A stretch of 42,432 nt of DNA from Actinomycetales bacterium (GCA_012515595.1 JAAYYA010000050.1:1-42432); one strand, 5' to 3'; positions 1 through 10,580 are shown, counted from the first letter of the stretch. Numbers and translations are program-made. Notes: generated from the letters alone by a model not told the origin.

Positions 1-77
1 CGACGCGCCCGGTGGCACTCAGGACCGCAACACGACGCGCCCGGTGGCACTCAGGACCGCAACGCCGCGCGCCCGGT
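1..77. repeat. 32-bp-period tandem repeat, family A (left end)
   Basis: The core CGCGCCCGGT occurs at 4-13, 36-45 and 68-77, exactly 32 bp apart; the first two units are nearly identical. The array lies 17 bases beyond the stop codon of the leftward carbonic anhydrase gene. In the sense of that gene the core reads ACCGGGCGCG, as in the array at the right end of the window. There are no unique spacers, so it is not a CRISPR. The array may continue to the left of the window. Confidence 0.85.
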
Positions 78-93
78 CGTTGGTGGAGGCCGG

Positions 94-599
94 TCAGACG
101 AGGTGCTCGAGCAGGCCGGTGTCGACGTCATACAGGAAGCCGCCGACCTTGGCGCGGGCGCCGATGAGCGGGTGGCTGGTCACCCGGTGGACGTCCTCCA
201 CGAGGGCGGCGTGCTGGTCGGGGACGACGTGGAAGTGCTGCCACCAGGCGTCCATCCCGGACAGCTCGGTGATCTTGTCGCGGAACTCGTTCTCCGACAT
301 CTTGGACATCGCGCACCGGGTGTGCGGGACGATCATGATCCGGTTGACGTTGAGCAGGTGGACGCCGAGGACCAGGGCCTCCAGCGCGGCGTCGGTGACG
401 CGACCACCGGGGTTGCGGAAGATCTTGGCGTCGCCGTGGGTCAGCCCGACCATGGCCAGCGGCTCGATGCGGGAGTCCATGCAGGTCACGATGGCCACCC
501 CCTGCTGGGCGATGCCGTCGAAGCCGCCGAGGGCGAAGTCCTGGCCGTAGTCGCGGTTGCGCTCCAGCAGATCCGCGAAGTCGTCGGGGGAGGGGGTCA

Positions 600-600
<1 letters not shown>
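94..600 (-). CDS. beta-carbonic anhydrase
   Basis: This 168-residue protein should interconvert CO2 and bicarbonate in the cytoplasm. Around residue 40 it has CMDSRIEP, the C-x-D-x-R motif carrying the first zinc cysteine and the catalytic Asp-Arg pair. Around residue 93 HTRCAM gives the H-x-x-C zinc ligands. Length fits the small actinobacterial beta class related to Mycobacterium Rv1284. The ATG shares one base with the upstream fumarase stop (TAATG), so the genes are cotranscribed and probably translationally coupled. The pairing with fumarase suggests bicarbonate supply to central metabolism, which is inference. Its 3' side carries the 32-bp repeat array. Confidence 0.93.
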
Positions 601-2333
<1,733 letters not shown>

Positions 2334-2339
2334 GCCCGC

Positions 2340-2345
2340 AGCCTA
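2340..2345 (-). promoter_or_regulatory. -10 element TAGGCT for a leaderless fumarase transcript
   Basis: On the minus strand TAGGCT is followed by six bases and then the fumarase ATG. This spacing would put transcription start at or within a base or two of the start codon. No Shine-Dalgarno sequence is seen in that gap. Confidence 0.45.
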
Positions 2346-2418
2346 GACCGTGGCGAATCCTCGGCGTTGTGCGGTGGCGCAGGTCACACAATGAGTGTTC
2401 TATGGATTGCGTCAATAA

Positions 2419-2439
2419 GAGGAGTCCCCGGGTCTCCTC
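2419..2439. promoter_or_regulatory. inverted repeat in the divergent fumarase/sugar-ABC region
   Basis: GAGGAG and CTCCTC form 6-bp arms around a 9-base centre that itself contains CCCGGG. It lies about 73 bases before the substrate-binding protein start. It could be an operator for carbohydrate control or a leader hairpin; nothing decides between these. Confidence 0.35.
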
Positions 2440-2511
2440 CGGCTGAACGACTGCGGAAGCCCCCGCCGACACCAGCCGGGAGCGGACCACGTTCTGACGA
2501 AGGAGCCAGAT

Positions 2512-3816
2512 GTGAGCAGACACAGATCACGCTCCAGGGTGATAGTGGCGCTCTGTGCCGCGTCCGCGCTGGTCGGGTTGACGGCCTGCGGTGGCAGCGA
2601 GGACAGCACGCGCCTGACCTGGTACATCAACCCGGACGGTGGCGGATCGAACCCTGAGGGGAAAGGTCAGGCCCAGATCGCGGCTCAGTGCACGGAGCAG
2701 GCCGGCGGCGCGTACTCCATCGAGGTCCAGCTGCTGCCCAACAGCGCCAGCGACCAGCGGCAGCAGCTGCTCCGCCGGCTCGCGGGCGGCGACGCGAGCG
2801 TCGACCTGATGAGCCTGGACCCGCCGTTCATCCCCGAGTTCTCCCAGGCGGGGTTCCTGGCCCCGGTGCCCGAGGACATGGTCGAGACTTTCACCGAGGA
2901 CCGGGTCGAGTCCTCGGTCACCGCCTCCACCTGGAACGACGAGCTCGTCACCGTGCCCTTCTGGGCCAACACCCAGCTGCTCTGGTACCGCAAGAGCATC
3001 GCCGAGGCCGCTGGGCTGGACGTCGAGGGTGGCAACGTCACGTGGGAGCAGCTCGTCGAGGCCGCCGAGTCCCAGGGTGTCACGATCGGCGTGCAGGCCA
3101 ACCGGTACGAGGGCTACACCGTGTGGATCAACGCCCTCATCGCCGGCGCCGGCGGTGAGATCCTGGTCAACCCCGGCCCCGACCTCGACGACATCGAGCT
3201 CGGCCTCGACAGCGACGCCGGTCGCACCGCGGCCAACATCATCCGCTCGGTCGCGGACGCCGGTGTCGGCGGGCCGTCGATGGGCACCTCCGACGAGACG
3301 GTGGCGCTCAACCTGTTCCAGGACCCCGACACCAGCGGCTTCCTGGTGAACTGGCCGTACGTGTGGGCCGCCTTCCCGGCCAACGGCGTCGAGTTCATCG
3401 ACGACATCGGCTGGGCGGTGTACCCCGCGACCAGCGACGAGGGCGACCCGGCGCCGCCCTACGGCGGAATCTCGATCGGGGTCGGCGCCTTCACCGAGGA
3501 CCCGGACCTGGCCTACCAGGCCGCCGAGTGCATCACCAACCACGAGCACCAGGTGCTCTACATGACCGGGACGGGTAACCCCGCCTCCCGGGCCGCCGTC
3601 TTCGACGAGCCCGAGGTCGTCGAGCAGTTCCCGATGGCGGACGTGATCCGCGAGTCGCTGGAGCAGGCCGTGCCGCGGCCGCAGACCCAGTTCTACGGCG
3701 ACCTGTCGACCGCCATCCAGCGCGAGTGGAGCCCGCCGAGCGGCGTCACCGAGGACACGCCCGCGCAGTCCGCCACCTTGATCATGCAGGTTCTGAGGGG
3801 AGAGGCATTGCTGTGA
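2512..3816 (+). CDS. lpqY: trehalose/maltose-type ABC transporter substrate-binding lipoprotein (LpqY-like)
   Basis: This 434-residue lipoprotein has a positively charged signal peptide and lipobox LTAC, with the lipidated cysteine near residue 26. The mature part is a family 1 solute-binding protein. It shares with mycobacterial LpqY, from memory, an early QRQQLLRRLAGGD-type stretch, the segment NTQLLWYR and a late VNWPYVWA-type segment, which makes trehalose the most likely ligand; maltose or another disaccharide remains possible. The GTG start follows AAGGAG by six bases. It is the first gene of a four-gene importer, with its stop overlapping the first permease (GTGA). The Walker-type energy source is the ATPase at 5638. 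Confidence 0.88.
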   Translation: MSRHRSRSRVIVALCAASALVGLTACGGSEDSTRLTWYINPDGGGSNPEGKGQAQIAAQCTEQAGGAYSIEVQLLPNSASDQRQQLLRRLAGGDASVDLMSLDPPFIPEFSQAGFLAPVPEDMVETFTEDRVESSVTASTWNDELVTVPFWANTQLLWYRKSIAEAAGLDVEGGNVTWEQLVEAAESQGVTIGVQANRYEGYTVWINALIAGAGGEILVNPGPDLDDIELGLDSDAGRTAANIIRSVADAGVGGPSMGTSDETVALNLFQDPDTSGFLVNWPYVWAAFPANGVEFIDDIGWAVYPATSDEGDPAPPYGGISIGVGAFTEDPDLAYQAAECITNHEHQVLYMTGTGNPASRAAVFDEPEVVEQFPMADVIRESLEQAVPRPQTQFYGDLSTAIQREWSPPSGVTEDTPAQSATLIMQVLRGEALL

Positions 3817-4763
3817 GCACCGTCACCGACACACCCCCGACACGCAGACGCGACCAGCACCGGCCGAAGCTCTCGGACCGGGCCCGCGCCGAGCGCGCGC
3901 TCGGCTGGAAGCTCGCCGGTCCCGCCTTCGTCATCATGCTGGCGGTCACCGCCTACCCGATCCTCCAGGCGGTCTGGCTGTCGTTCTTCCGCTACCGGCT
4001 GACCGACCCGGACTCCCGGGAGTTCATCTTCCTGAGCAACTACTCGGTGATCTTCACCGACCCGCTGTTCTACCAGGCGCTGTGGAACACCGTGTTCATC
4101 ACGGTCGTCACGGTGGCCGTGGAGCTGGTGCTGGGCTTCGCCATTGCCATGCTGATGCACCGGATCGTGCTGCCGCGGCGGACGCTGCGCACGATCGTGC
4201 TGATCCCCTACTCGATCATCACCGTGGTCTCCGCGTTCGCCTGGCTCTACAGCTTCCGGACCGACACCGGCTACGTCAACGGCTGGCTGAACACGCTGAC
4301 CTTCGGGGCCTGGGACGCTTCCTTCGACTGGTTCGGCAGCTGGCTGCCGGCCATGGGCGTCATCATGATCTCCGAGATCTGGAAGACCACCCCCTTCATG
4401 TCGCTGCTGCTCCTGGCCGGCCTGGCCCAGATCGACGGCGCCATGGAGGAGGCCGCCAAGGTCGACGGCGCGACCTTCTGGCAACGGCTGTTCAAGGTGG
4501 TCCTGCCCAACATGAAGGCGGCCATCATGGTCGCGGTGCTCTTCCGGACCCTGGACGCCTTCCGCATCTTCGACAACGTCTTCGTCATGACCAGAGGCGC
4601 CAACAACACCGAGACACTGTCCACGCTGGCCTATAAACAGACCATCGACCGGGTCGAGATAGGGATGGGATCGGCCTTGTCGGTGGTCCTGTTCCTGCTC
4701 GTCTTTGCGATCGCCTTGATCTTTATCAGAGGCTTCAAGGTCGACCTGGCCGGATCGAAGTAA
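3813..4763 (+). CDS. sugA: sugar ABC transporter permease (SugA-like)
   Basis: An integral membrane permease of 316 residues, of the MalF/SugA branch of binding-protein-dependent importers. After a charged cytoplasmic N-terminus there are about six hydrophobic segments. The cytoplasmic EAA loop is clear (EEAAKVDGATFWQ), the contact site for the ATPase. I place the start at GTG 3813, because it overlaps the preceding stop as GTGA and follows GAGGGGAGAG; the longer ORF in the track starts inside the upstream gene. It should form the translocation channel with the next permease. Confidence 0.9.
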   Translation: MSTVTDTPPTRRRDQHRPKLSDRARAERALGWKLAGPAFVIMLAVTAYPILQAVWLSFFRYRLTDPDSREFIFLSNYSVIFTDPLFYQALWNTVFITVVTVAVELVLGFAIAMLMHRIVLPRRTLRTIVLIPYSIITVVSAFAWLYSFRTDTGYVNGWLNTLTFGAWDASFDWFGSWLPAMGVIMISEIWKTTPFMSLLLLAGLAQIDGAMEEAAKVDGATFWQRLFKVVLPNMKAAIMVAVLFRTLDAFRIFDNVFVMTRGANNTETLSTLAYKQTIDRVEIGMGSALSVVLFLLVFAIALIFIRGFKVDLAGSK

Positions 4764-4773
4764 GGAGGCTGAC

Positions 4774-5610
4774 ATGGACGCCACACCCAAGCAGAAGTGG
4801 AGCCTGGCCGCGGTCTCGATCCCGGTCATGCTCTGGACCCTCGTCCCGCTGTTCTGGATCTTCTCCCTGGCGGTGAAGCCGCAGTCGATCCAGGCGGACA
4901 ACAAGTACTTCCCGCGGGAGTTCTCGTGGGAGAACTTCCAGCTCATCACGACCGGCACCGCCAGCGACCTGTTCAACCCCGCGCTGGTCAACTCCATCGT
5001 GGTCTGCCTGATCGCCACCGTGATCAGCGTCGTGCTCGCCACGTTCTGCGCCTACGCCATCGCCCGCCTGAACTTCCCGGGCAAGAAGCTGATCCTGCTG
5101 GTCTCGCTGGCCGTGTCGTTCTTCCCGGTGATCTCCCTGGTCACGCCGCTGTTCGACCTGTGGCGAAACATCGGGCTGTTCGACACCATCCCCGGTCTAG
5201 TCATCCCCTACCTGTCGCTGACCCTGCCGCTGTCCATCTGGGTCCTGTCGGCCTTCTTCCAGCAGATCCCCTGGGAGATGGAGCAGGCCGCGCAGGTCGA
5301 CGGTGCGACCAGCTGGCAGGCGTTCCGCCGGGTGATCGTGCCGCTGGCGGCCCCCGGGGTCTTCACCACCGCGCTGATCACCTTCTTCACGGCGTGGAAC
5401 GACTTCGTCTTCGCGATCTCGCTGACCTCGGAGAACGCCCGGACCGTCCCGGCGGCCCTGGCCTTCTTCACCGGGGCCAGCCAGTTCGAGCAACCCACCG
5501 GGGCCATCTCGGCGGCTGCGGTCATCGTGACCATCCCCGTCGTCATCCTGGTCCTCATCTTCCAGAAGCGCATCGTGGCCGGGCTGACCTCCGGCGCCGT
5601 CAAGGGCTGA
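4774..5610 (+). CDS. sugB: sugar ABC transporter permease (SugB-like)
   Basis: The second permease, 278 residues, is of the MalG/SugB branch with about six membrane segments. Its EAA loop reads EQAAQVDGATSWQ. The ATG is preceded by a strong AAGGAGG and lies 10 bases after the previous stop, so it belongs to the same transcript. It pairs with the upstream permease to form the membrane channel. Family assignment is secure; the transported sugar is inferred from the binding protein. Confidence 0.92.
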   Translation: MDATPKQKWSLAAVSIPVMLWTLVPLFWIFSLAVKPQSIQADNKYFPREFSWENFQLITTGTASDLFNPALVNSIVVCLIATVISVVLATFCAYAIARLNFPGKKLILLVSLAVSFFPVISLVTPLFDLWRNIGLFDTIPGLVIPYLSLTLPLSIWVLSAFFQQIPWEMEQAAQVDGATSWQAFRRVIVPLAAPGVFTTALITFFTAWNDFVFAISLTSENARTVPAALAFFTGASQFEQPTGAISAAAVIVTIPVVILVLIFQKRIVAGLTSGAVKG

Positions 5611-5637
5611 GGCCCGCCCAACCCAAGGAGAGTCTCA

Positions 5638-6897
5638 ATGGCACAGATTCAGCTCAAGGAGATCGGCAAGACCTACGCCGACGGCTACGAGGCGGTCAAG
5701 GGGGTCAGCATGGACATCGCCGACGGCGAGTTCATGATCCTGGTCGGCCCCTCCGGCTGCGGCAAGTCCACGCTGCTGCGGATGGTCGTCGGGCTGGAGG
5801 ACATCTCCTCCGGCGACATGCTCATCGACGGCAAGCGGGTCAACGAGCTCGCGCCCCGCGACCGCAACCTGTCGATGGTCTTCCAGAACTACGCGCTCTA
5901 CCCCCACCTGACAGTCTACGAGAACATCGCCTTCCCGCTGCGGCTCACCAAGGGCGCGGTGAGCGAGGAGGAGATCAAGCGCCGGGTGGCCGACGCGGCG
6001 GACATGCTCGAGCTCAACGACCACCTGGAGCGCAAGCCGGCCAACCTCTCCGGTGGCCAGCGGCAGCGGGTGGCGATGGGCCGGGCGATCGTGCGGGACG
6101 CGGACGCGTTCCTGTTCGACGAGCCGTTGTCCAACCTGGACGCCAAGCTGCGCGGCCAGATGCGCACGGAGATCGCCCGGATGCAGCGGCGCCTGGGGCA
6201 GACCACGATCTACGTCACGCACGACCAGACCGAGGCGATGACCCTGGGCGACCGGGTCACCGTGCTGAAGAAGGGCGTCGTGCAGCAGATCGCCTCGCCG
6301 CGCGAGCTCTACGAACAGCCGGTCAACCTGTTCGTGGCCGGGTTCATCGGCTCGCCGCCGATGAACTTCCTGCCGGCCCGCGTCGAGGGCAACACCCTGC
6401 AGCTGCCGTTCTGCGAGGTCAGCTTCGGCGACGAGTTCGCCGGCAAGGTCGCGGGCAAGGACCTGGTGATCGTCGGGCTGCGGCCGGAGTTCATCAAGGA
6501 CGCCGCGATCCAGGAGCCGATGGAGAACGCCATCCACTTCGAGGCGGACGTGGACGTCACCGAGTGGCTGGGCAACGAGCTCTACGCCTACGTCCCCTTC
6601 GAGGCCGACCCCTCGGTGCAGGCCAAGCTCGACGAGCTGGACCGCGACCTGGACGGCGAGGGCATGCGCACCCAGATGGTGGTCAACCTGGAGTCCCGTT
6701 CCCGGGTCCGGGAGGGCGAGCGGGCGAAGTTCTTCTTCGACCCGATGCTCATGCACGTCTTCGACCCGGAGACCGGCGAGAACCTCACCCGCAACGAGGA
6801 GGCGGCCGCGAAGATCGCCGCGGAGAGCGAGGAGGACCGCAAGCGGGCCCTGGACCGTGCCAAGCGGATGGAGGCGGAGGCCAGCGCCCCCGCCTGA
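5638..6897 (+). CDS. sugC: sugar ABC transporter ATP-binding protein (SugC/UgpC-like)
   Basis: This 419-residue ATPase has Walker A GPSGCGKST near residue 38, signature LSGGQRQR near residue 137 and Walker B FLFDEPLSNLD. It has a C-terminal TOBE-like regulatory region of about 170 residues, longer than in many family members. It powers the importer encoded by the three genes upstream and is probably shared with other sugar importers, as UgpC/MsiK-type ATPases often are (family knowledge). AAGGAG precedes the ATG. The gene ends only 7 bases before the stop of the convergent PfkB kinase, leaving no room for a separate terminator. Confidence 0.93.
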   Translation: MAQIQLKEIGKTYADGYEAVKGVSMDIADGEFMILVGPSGCGKSTLLRMVVGLEDISSGDMLIDGKRVNELAPRDRNLSMVFQNYALYPHLTVYENIAFPLRLTKGAVSEEEIKRRVADAADMLELNDHLERKPANLSGGQRQRVAMGRAIVRDADAFLFDEPLSNLDAKLRGQMRTEIARMQRRLGQTTIYVTHDQTEAMTLGDRVTVLKKGVVQQIASPRELYEQPVNLFVAGFIGSPPMNFLPARVEGNTLQLPFCEVSFGDEFAGKVAGKDLVIVGLRPEFIKDAAIQEPMENAIHFEADVDVTEWLGNELYAYVPFEADPSVQAKLDELDRDLDGEGMRTQMVVNLESRSRVREGERAKFFFDPMLMHVFDPETGENLTRNEEAAAKIAAESEEDRKRALDRAKRMEAEASAPA

Positions 6898-6904
6898 GCG
6901 CGCG

Positions 6905-7840
6905 TCAGGAGGCCAGGTCCGAGCGGGTCGGTGCTGCGGCACCGGCCCGCTCGATCGTCCAGTGGGCGCAGGCGCCGGCCCGGTCGACGGCAGGTCGTAT
7001 GTCCTCCGCACGCGCCCTCCGCAGCCGGTCCCGGGCTCCTGGGTCACCCAGGTAGCCGGCGTCCAGCAGCCCGGAGAGCAGTCCGGCCATGAACGAGTCC
7101 CCGGCCCCGACCGTGTCGACCACCTGAGCCGCGGCGGCCGGGACCAGGTCCTGACCGCCCGTGGCGGGCAGGTGCAGCAGGGCGCCGGCGGGGCCGCGGG
7201 TGATGACCACCACCGACGGACCCAGCCGACCCCAGAGGTGAGCGACCTGCTCGACGGGTGCCCCGTCATACAGCCAGGTGACGTCCTCGTCGCTGGCCTT
7301 GACGACGTCGCTCCAGCCGATGAGCTCCTCGACGCGGGAGCGGACGTCGTGGGGCGCGCCCATGATGCTGGGCCTCAGGTTGGGGTCGTAGCTGAGGGTC
7401 GCCGTCGCCCGGGCCGCCTGCAGGGTCTCCAGGACGTGGCTGGCCCCGGGCTCCAGGGTGGCGGCGACGGACCCGGTGTGCAGATGGCCGGTCCCGGTGA
7501 GGTCGACGGCCGCCGGGAGGTCCCAGGCCAGGTCGAAGTCGTAGGTGGCCACGCCCTCGGCGTCCAGGCGCGCGGTGGCCGTGGAGGTCCGTGCCGCGGT
7601 CCGGCCGTGGGCGAGCCGGACCCCGGTCTGGAGCAGCTGGTCTGCGATGCGACGGCCGCGCGCGTCGGCGCCGAGGTGGGTGAGGAAGTCGACCGGGTGG
7701 CCGAGCTGGGCCAGGCCCATGGCGACGTTGGCGGGCGAGCCGCCGACATGCTCCGCAGGTCCCTCGGGGCCGAGGACGACGTCGATGAGCGACTCGCCGA
7801 CGACGAGCGTGCGAGCCGCAGCCGCGGGTTCCGACGTCAT
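6905..7840 (-). CDS. PfkB-family carbohydrate kinase (fructokinase-like)
   Basis: A 311-residue ribokinase-fold sugar kinase. The N-terminal sugar-binding signature GGSPANVAMGL appears near residue 33. The C-terminal DTVGAGDSFMAG, near residue 245, holds the catalytic Asp and anion hole. Substrate is not fixed by sequence: fructose is the usual assignment for this subgroup, with ribose or another sugar possible. It lies 31 bases downstream of the class II FBPase on the same strand, suggesting a sugar-phosphate operon. The gene ends head to head with the ABC ATPase. Confidence 0.88.
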   Translation of the reverse strand: MTSEPAAAARTLVVGESLIDVVLGPEGPAEHVGGSPANVAMGLAQLGHPVDFLTHLGADARGRRIADQLLQTGVRLAHGRTAARTSTATARLDAEGVATYDFDLAWDLPAAVDLTGTGHLHTGSVAATLEPGASHVLETLQAARATATLSYDPNLRPSIMGAPHDVRSRVEELIGWSDVVKASDEDVTWLYDGAPVEQVAHLWGRLGPSVVVITRGPAGALLHLPATGGQDLVPAAAAQVVDTVGAGDSFMAGLLSGLLDAGYLGDPGARDRLRRARAEDIRPAVDRAGACAHWTIERAGAAAPTRSDLAS

Positions 7841-7871
7841 GACCGCGCGCAGCCGGGGGCCGACACGTCGC

Positions 7872-8897
7872 TCAGCTCGTGGCGCCGCGCCCGACCAGGT
7901 TGGCCACCTTGTCCAGCCGGTGGTGGGCCTGGATCTCCCGGAGGGTGCCGGACTTGGAGCGCATCACCAGGGAGTAGGTCACGGCCGACCCCGCACCGGC
8001 GTAGCGGACGCCGCGCAGTAGCTCGCCGTTGGTGATGCCGGTCGCCACGAAGAAGCAGTTGTCGCCGGTGACCAGGTCGTCGGTTGCCAGCACCGCGTCC
8101 AGGTCGTGCCCGGCGTCGATGGCCTTCTGCCGCTCCTCGTCGTCCTTGGGCCACAGCTTGCCCTGGATCACCCCGCCCATGGCCTTGACGGCGCAGGCGG
8201 TGATGATGCCCTCGGGGGTGCCGCCGATGCCGAGGAGCATGTCGATGCCGGAGGTCTCGCGGGCGGCCGCGATGCCGCCGGCGACGTCACCGTCGGTGAT
8301 GAACTTGAGCCGTGCTCCGGCCTCCCGGACCTCCTGGGCGAGCTGGTCGTGGCGGGGCCGGTCGAGCATGACGACCGTGACGTCCTCGACGCCGCGCTTC
8401 CTGGCCTTGGCGACGCGGCGAACGTTCTCCTTGACGGGGAGGCGGATGTCGACCACGTCCGCGGCCTCCGGGCCGACCACGAGCTTGTCCATGTAGAAGA
8501 CCGCGCTGGGGTCGTACATCGTCCCCTTCTCCGAGACCGCCATGACCGCGATCGCGTTGTCCATGCCCTTGGCGGTCAGAGTGGTGCCGTCGATCGGGTC
8601 CACGGCCACGTCGACCTGGGGCCCGGTGCCGTCGCCGACCTTCTCGCCGTTGAAGAGCATCGGCGCCTCGTCCTTCTCGCCCTCGCCGATCACGACGACG
8701 CCGTCCATGGCCACGCCCGAGATGACCTTGCGCATCGCGGCGACGGCCGCACCGTCGGCGCGGTTCTTGTCGCCCATGCCCACCCAGCGGGCGGCGGCCA
8801 GCGCCGCTGCCTCGGTGACGCGCACGAGCTCCAGCGCCAGGTTGCGGTCCGGGAGCACGGACTCGTGGGAGGTGCTGCGGGCGTCCTCTGTGGGCAT
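7872..8897 (-). CDS. glpX: class II fructose-1,6-bisphosphatase
   Basis: The 341-residue GlpX-type phosphatase hydrolyses fructose-1,6-bisphosphate to fructose-6-phosphate in gluconeogenesis. The metal and substrate motifs are present: [11 protein letters not shown] near residue 71 and DPIDGTT near residue 101. Actinobacteria usually depend on this enzyme in place of class I FBPase (family knowledge). An AAGGAG lies six bases before the ATG and a TAGTGT about 35 bases upstream is a possible -10. It heads a two-gene unit with the PfkB kinase and is divergent from the DUF4245 gene. Confidence 0.96.
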   Translation of the reverse strand: MPTEDARSTSHESVLPDRNLALELVRVTEAAALAAARWVGMGDKNRADGAAVAAMRKVISGVAMDGVVVIGEGEKDEAPMLFNGEKVGDGTGPQVDVAVDPIDGTTLTAKGMDNAIAVMAVSEKGTMYDPSAVFYMDKLVVGPEAADVVDIRLPVKENVRRVAKARKRGVEDVTVVMLDRPRHDQLAQEVREAGARLKFITDGDVAGGIAAARETSGIDMLLGIGGTPEGIITACAVKAMGGVIQGKLWPKDDEERQKAIDAGHDLDAVLATDDLVTGDNCFFVATGITNGELLRGVRYAGAGSAVTYSLVMRSKSGTLREIQAHHRLDKVANLVGRGATS

Positions 8898-8969
8898 GGT
8901 GGCTCCTTGGGGGCAGGCGTCGTTGCTGGCTCGACACTACCGCCCGGCGCGGGATGGGACGATAGGAGC

Positions 8970-9560
8970 ATGAGCAGCCCGACGCAGACCCAGCCGACCT
9001 CCCCGCAGCAGGGGAGCAAGGCGGCCAACCGGCTGCGCAGCTACTCGGTCAAGAACATGATCTACTCGCTGCTGGCCGTCTTCGCCCTGGCCTTCGCGTG
9101 GTGGGCGCTGATGCCCAACCCGGACCGGCTGGAGCGGCGGCCGGTCGAGGTCGCCCCGGTGGCGGCCTACGCCGCGTCCGAGTCGGACGGGCCGGTGTGG
9201 ACCCCCGAGTCGCTGGGGGAGGGGTGGACCGCCAACTTCGCCACCTTCGAGACGTACGCCGGAGCGCTGTCCTGGCGGGTCGGCCTGGTCACCCCGGGCG
9301 AGGAGTACGTCGAGATCTCCCAGGCCGCCGACGCCACCGACGCGTGGGTCTCGGCCCTCACCGCGAAGGCGGGGGACGAGGCCGGCACCCGCACCATCAC
9401 CGGCCCCGACGGCCCGCAGGAGTGGACGGCCCGCGAGGGGGAGGAGCGCGCCGTCGTGCTCGGCCCGGCCGAGGGCCGCGAGGTCACCACGGTGGTCCGC
9501 GGCACCGCCGACTGGGACGAGATCGAGGAGTTCATCGGCCTCCTCGAGGTCGCCGACTAA
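8970..9560 (+). CDS. DUF4245 family membrane-anchored protein
   Basis: A 196-residue protein with a polar N-terminus, one transmembrane segment at about residues 27-46 (IYSLLAVFALAFAWWAL) and an extracytoplasmic domain. This is the DUF4245 layout common in actinobacteria, often divergent from glpX as here. No catalytic motif is seen and function is unknown. I start at ATG 8970 because it follows AGGAG closely and gives the expected N-terminus; the longer track ORF runs through glpX. Four 32-bp repeats begin three bases after its stop. Confidence 0.88.
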   Translation: MSSPTQTQPTSPQQGSKAANRLRSYSVKNMIYSLLAVFALAFAWWALMPNPDRLERRPVEVAPVAAYAASESDGPVWTPESLGEGWTANFATFETYAGALSWRVGLVTPGEEYVEISQAADATDAWVSALTAKAGDEAGTRTITGPDGPQEWTAREGEERAVVLGPAEGREVTTVVRGTADWDEIEEFIGLLEVAD

Positions 9561-9563
9561 ACA

Positions 9564-9691
9564 ATTTTCGCAGGGGTTTTGCGGGTCCATCCCGGATTTT
9601 CGTAGGGGTTTTGTCGGTCCCACCCGCATTTTCGTAGCGGTTTCGTACGCCCTCCACACAACTTCGCAGGGGTTTCGTACGTCTCCCGCAC
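9564..9691 (+). repeat. 32-bp-period tandem repeat, family B, four units
   Basis: Four units start at 9564, 9596, 9628 and 9660, exactly 32 bp apart. Units begin ATTTTCG or AACTTCG and continue with AGGGGTTT; later units carry CGTACG. The array begins three bases after the DUF4245 stop. A two-unit array with the same core lies downstream of the GH13 gene at 34545. Confidence 0.88.
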
Positions 9692-10005
9692 CTGGTCGGC
9701 CCTCCTGACTGATCCGTTGGGTGTCGGTGCGCCGGGCGGAGGGAGTATGACGCCCAGCCCGCCTGGCTCGACCCCCGGTGCCTCGTGGGTCAATCAGGTG
9801 CGCTCTGGGGGACCCCATCTTCCCCACGAGCCGACTGCCCTCGGACGGGGTGCCTCGTGGGTCAATCAGGTGCGCTCGGGGGGACCCCAACTTCCCCACG
9901 AGACGATGCTCCGGACGGGGGCAGCCGCGGGGTCAGGGGTCGAGCGGCGGCCGCGCGGGGTCAGGGGTCGAGCCCCCACGTCGAGGGATCGCCGCCACGC
10001 GCACG
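9692..10005. other. gene-free repeat island between convergent genes
   Basis: Within the 459-bp gap between two convergent genes, this part holds a two-copy 72-bp repeat (9778-9921) and a three-copy 25-27-bp GC-rich repeat (9921-10032). ORFs called here have no recognisable protein features. I see no transposase fragment or RNA gene. Confidence 0.7.
9778..9921. repeat. two-copy 72-bp direct repeat with internal inverted ends
   Basis: Copies start at 9778 and 9850 with GTGCCTCGTGGGTCAATCAG. Within each, CTCGTGGG (9782, 9854) pairs with CCCACGAG (9823, 9895), giving an 8-bp stem round about 33 bases that include GGGGACCCC. It could act as a bidirectional terminator or be a short palindromic extragenic element. 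Confidence 0.8.
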
Positions 10006-10032
10006 GCGGCCGCGCGGGGTCAGAGGTCGAGC
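9921..10032. repeat. three-copy GC-rich repeat running into the GNAT stop codon
   Basis: Copies at about 9921-9945, 9947-9973 and 10006-10032 share GGGGTCAGGGGTCGAGC, with AGAGG for AGGGG in the third copy. The last copy covers the acetyltransferase stop codon (10020-10022), so the repeat contributes the end of that gene. Confidence 0.75.
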
Positions 10033-10580
10033 GGTAGTCGCGGGGTCTCCGGCCAGGGGTCCGTGGCCAGCCGCGCGTAGGTGTGCACGTCGATCCGCAC
10101 CCCGTTGACCAGGAACTTCTCCCGCTCGATGCCCTCCTGGATGAACCCGGCGGCGCGCGCCACGCCACCCGAGGCGGGGTTGTTGGCGCGGTGCCCGAGC
10201 TCGAGCCGGTGCAGGAACATCTCGGTCAGCGCGTGGTCGGCCAGGGTCACGGCGGCGCGGGACATCCAGCCCTTGCCCCGGTGGTCACGGTGCATCCAGT
10301 ACCAGAACCACCCGGTCTCATTCTCCTGGTCGATCGAGCTGACCACGACCGCGCCGACCATGTGCCCGCCCAGGTCGATGGCCAGCGCCAGGCGCTCGCC
10401 GCGGCCCCCCATGAAGCTCACCCAGTTCTCCGCCTCCTCCAGGGTGCGGATGGTGCCTTGGCGGCGCATGTCGTCATCGTCGAAGGCGTCGAGAACCGCG
10501 GGGGCGTCGCGTTCCTCGATGACCCGAAGTCGAGGGAGGTCCGAGACGGCCCGCAGTCCCCGCGACCGCGCCTCAGGCAT
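10020..10580 (-). CDS. GNAT N-acetyltransferase (RimJ/RimL-like)
   Basis: I start at ATG 10580, giving 186 residues; the longer track ORF adds an arginine-serine-rich shadow of xseB. The protein has the GNAT acetyl-CoA fold of the RimJ/RimL branch: HRDHRGKGWMSRAA around residue 100 is the pyrophosphate-binding loop and ARAAGFIQEGI is the late substrate-side strand. The acceptor is unknown; proteins or small amines are typical. The start overlaps the xseB stop by 8 bases, so it is the last gene of the xseA-ankyrin-xseB unit. Its 3' end lies in a repeat. Confidence 0.82.
   Translation of the reverse strand: MPEARSRGLRAVSDLPRLRVIEERDAPAVLDAFDDDDMRRQGTIRTLEEAENWVSFMGGRGERLALAIDLGGHMVGAVVVSSIDQENETGWFWYWMHRDHRGKGWMSRAAVTLADHALTEMFLHRLELGHRANNPASGGVARAAGFIQEGIEREKFLVNGVRIDVHTYARLATDPWPETPRLPLDL

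Noticed and set aside
4797-7055. 752-residue ORF on the plus strand
   Set aside because: It is a frame shadow of sugB and sugC, rich in Arg, Gly, Ala and Pro with no domain.
5635-7269. Long minus-strand ORF opposite sugC
   Set aside because: A GC-rich antisense shadow; only its upstream part in another frame is the PfkB kinase.
9717-10108. Plus-strand ORFs in the repeat island
   Set aside because: Three overlapping frames all read through the repeats and the GNAT antisense; none has a protein-like composition.
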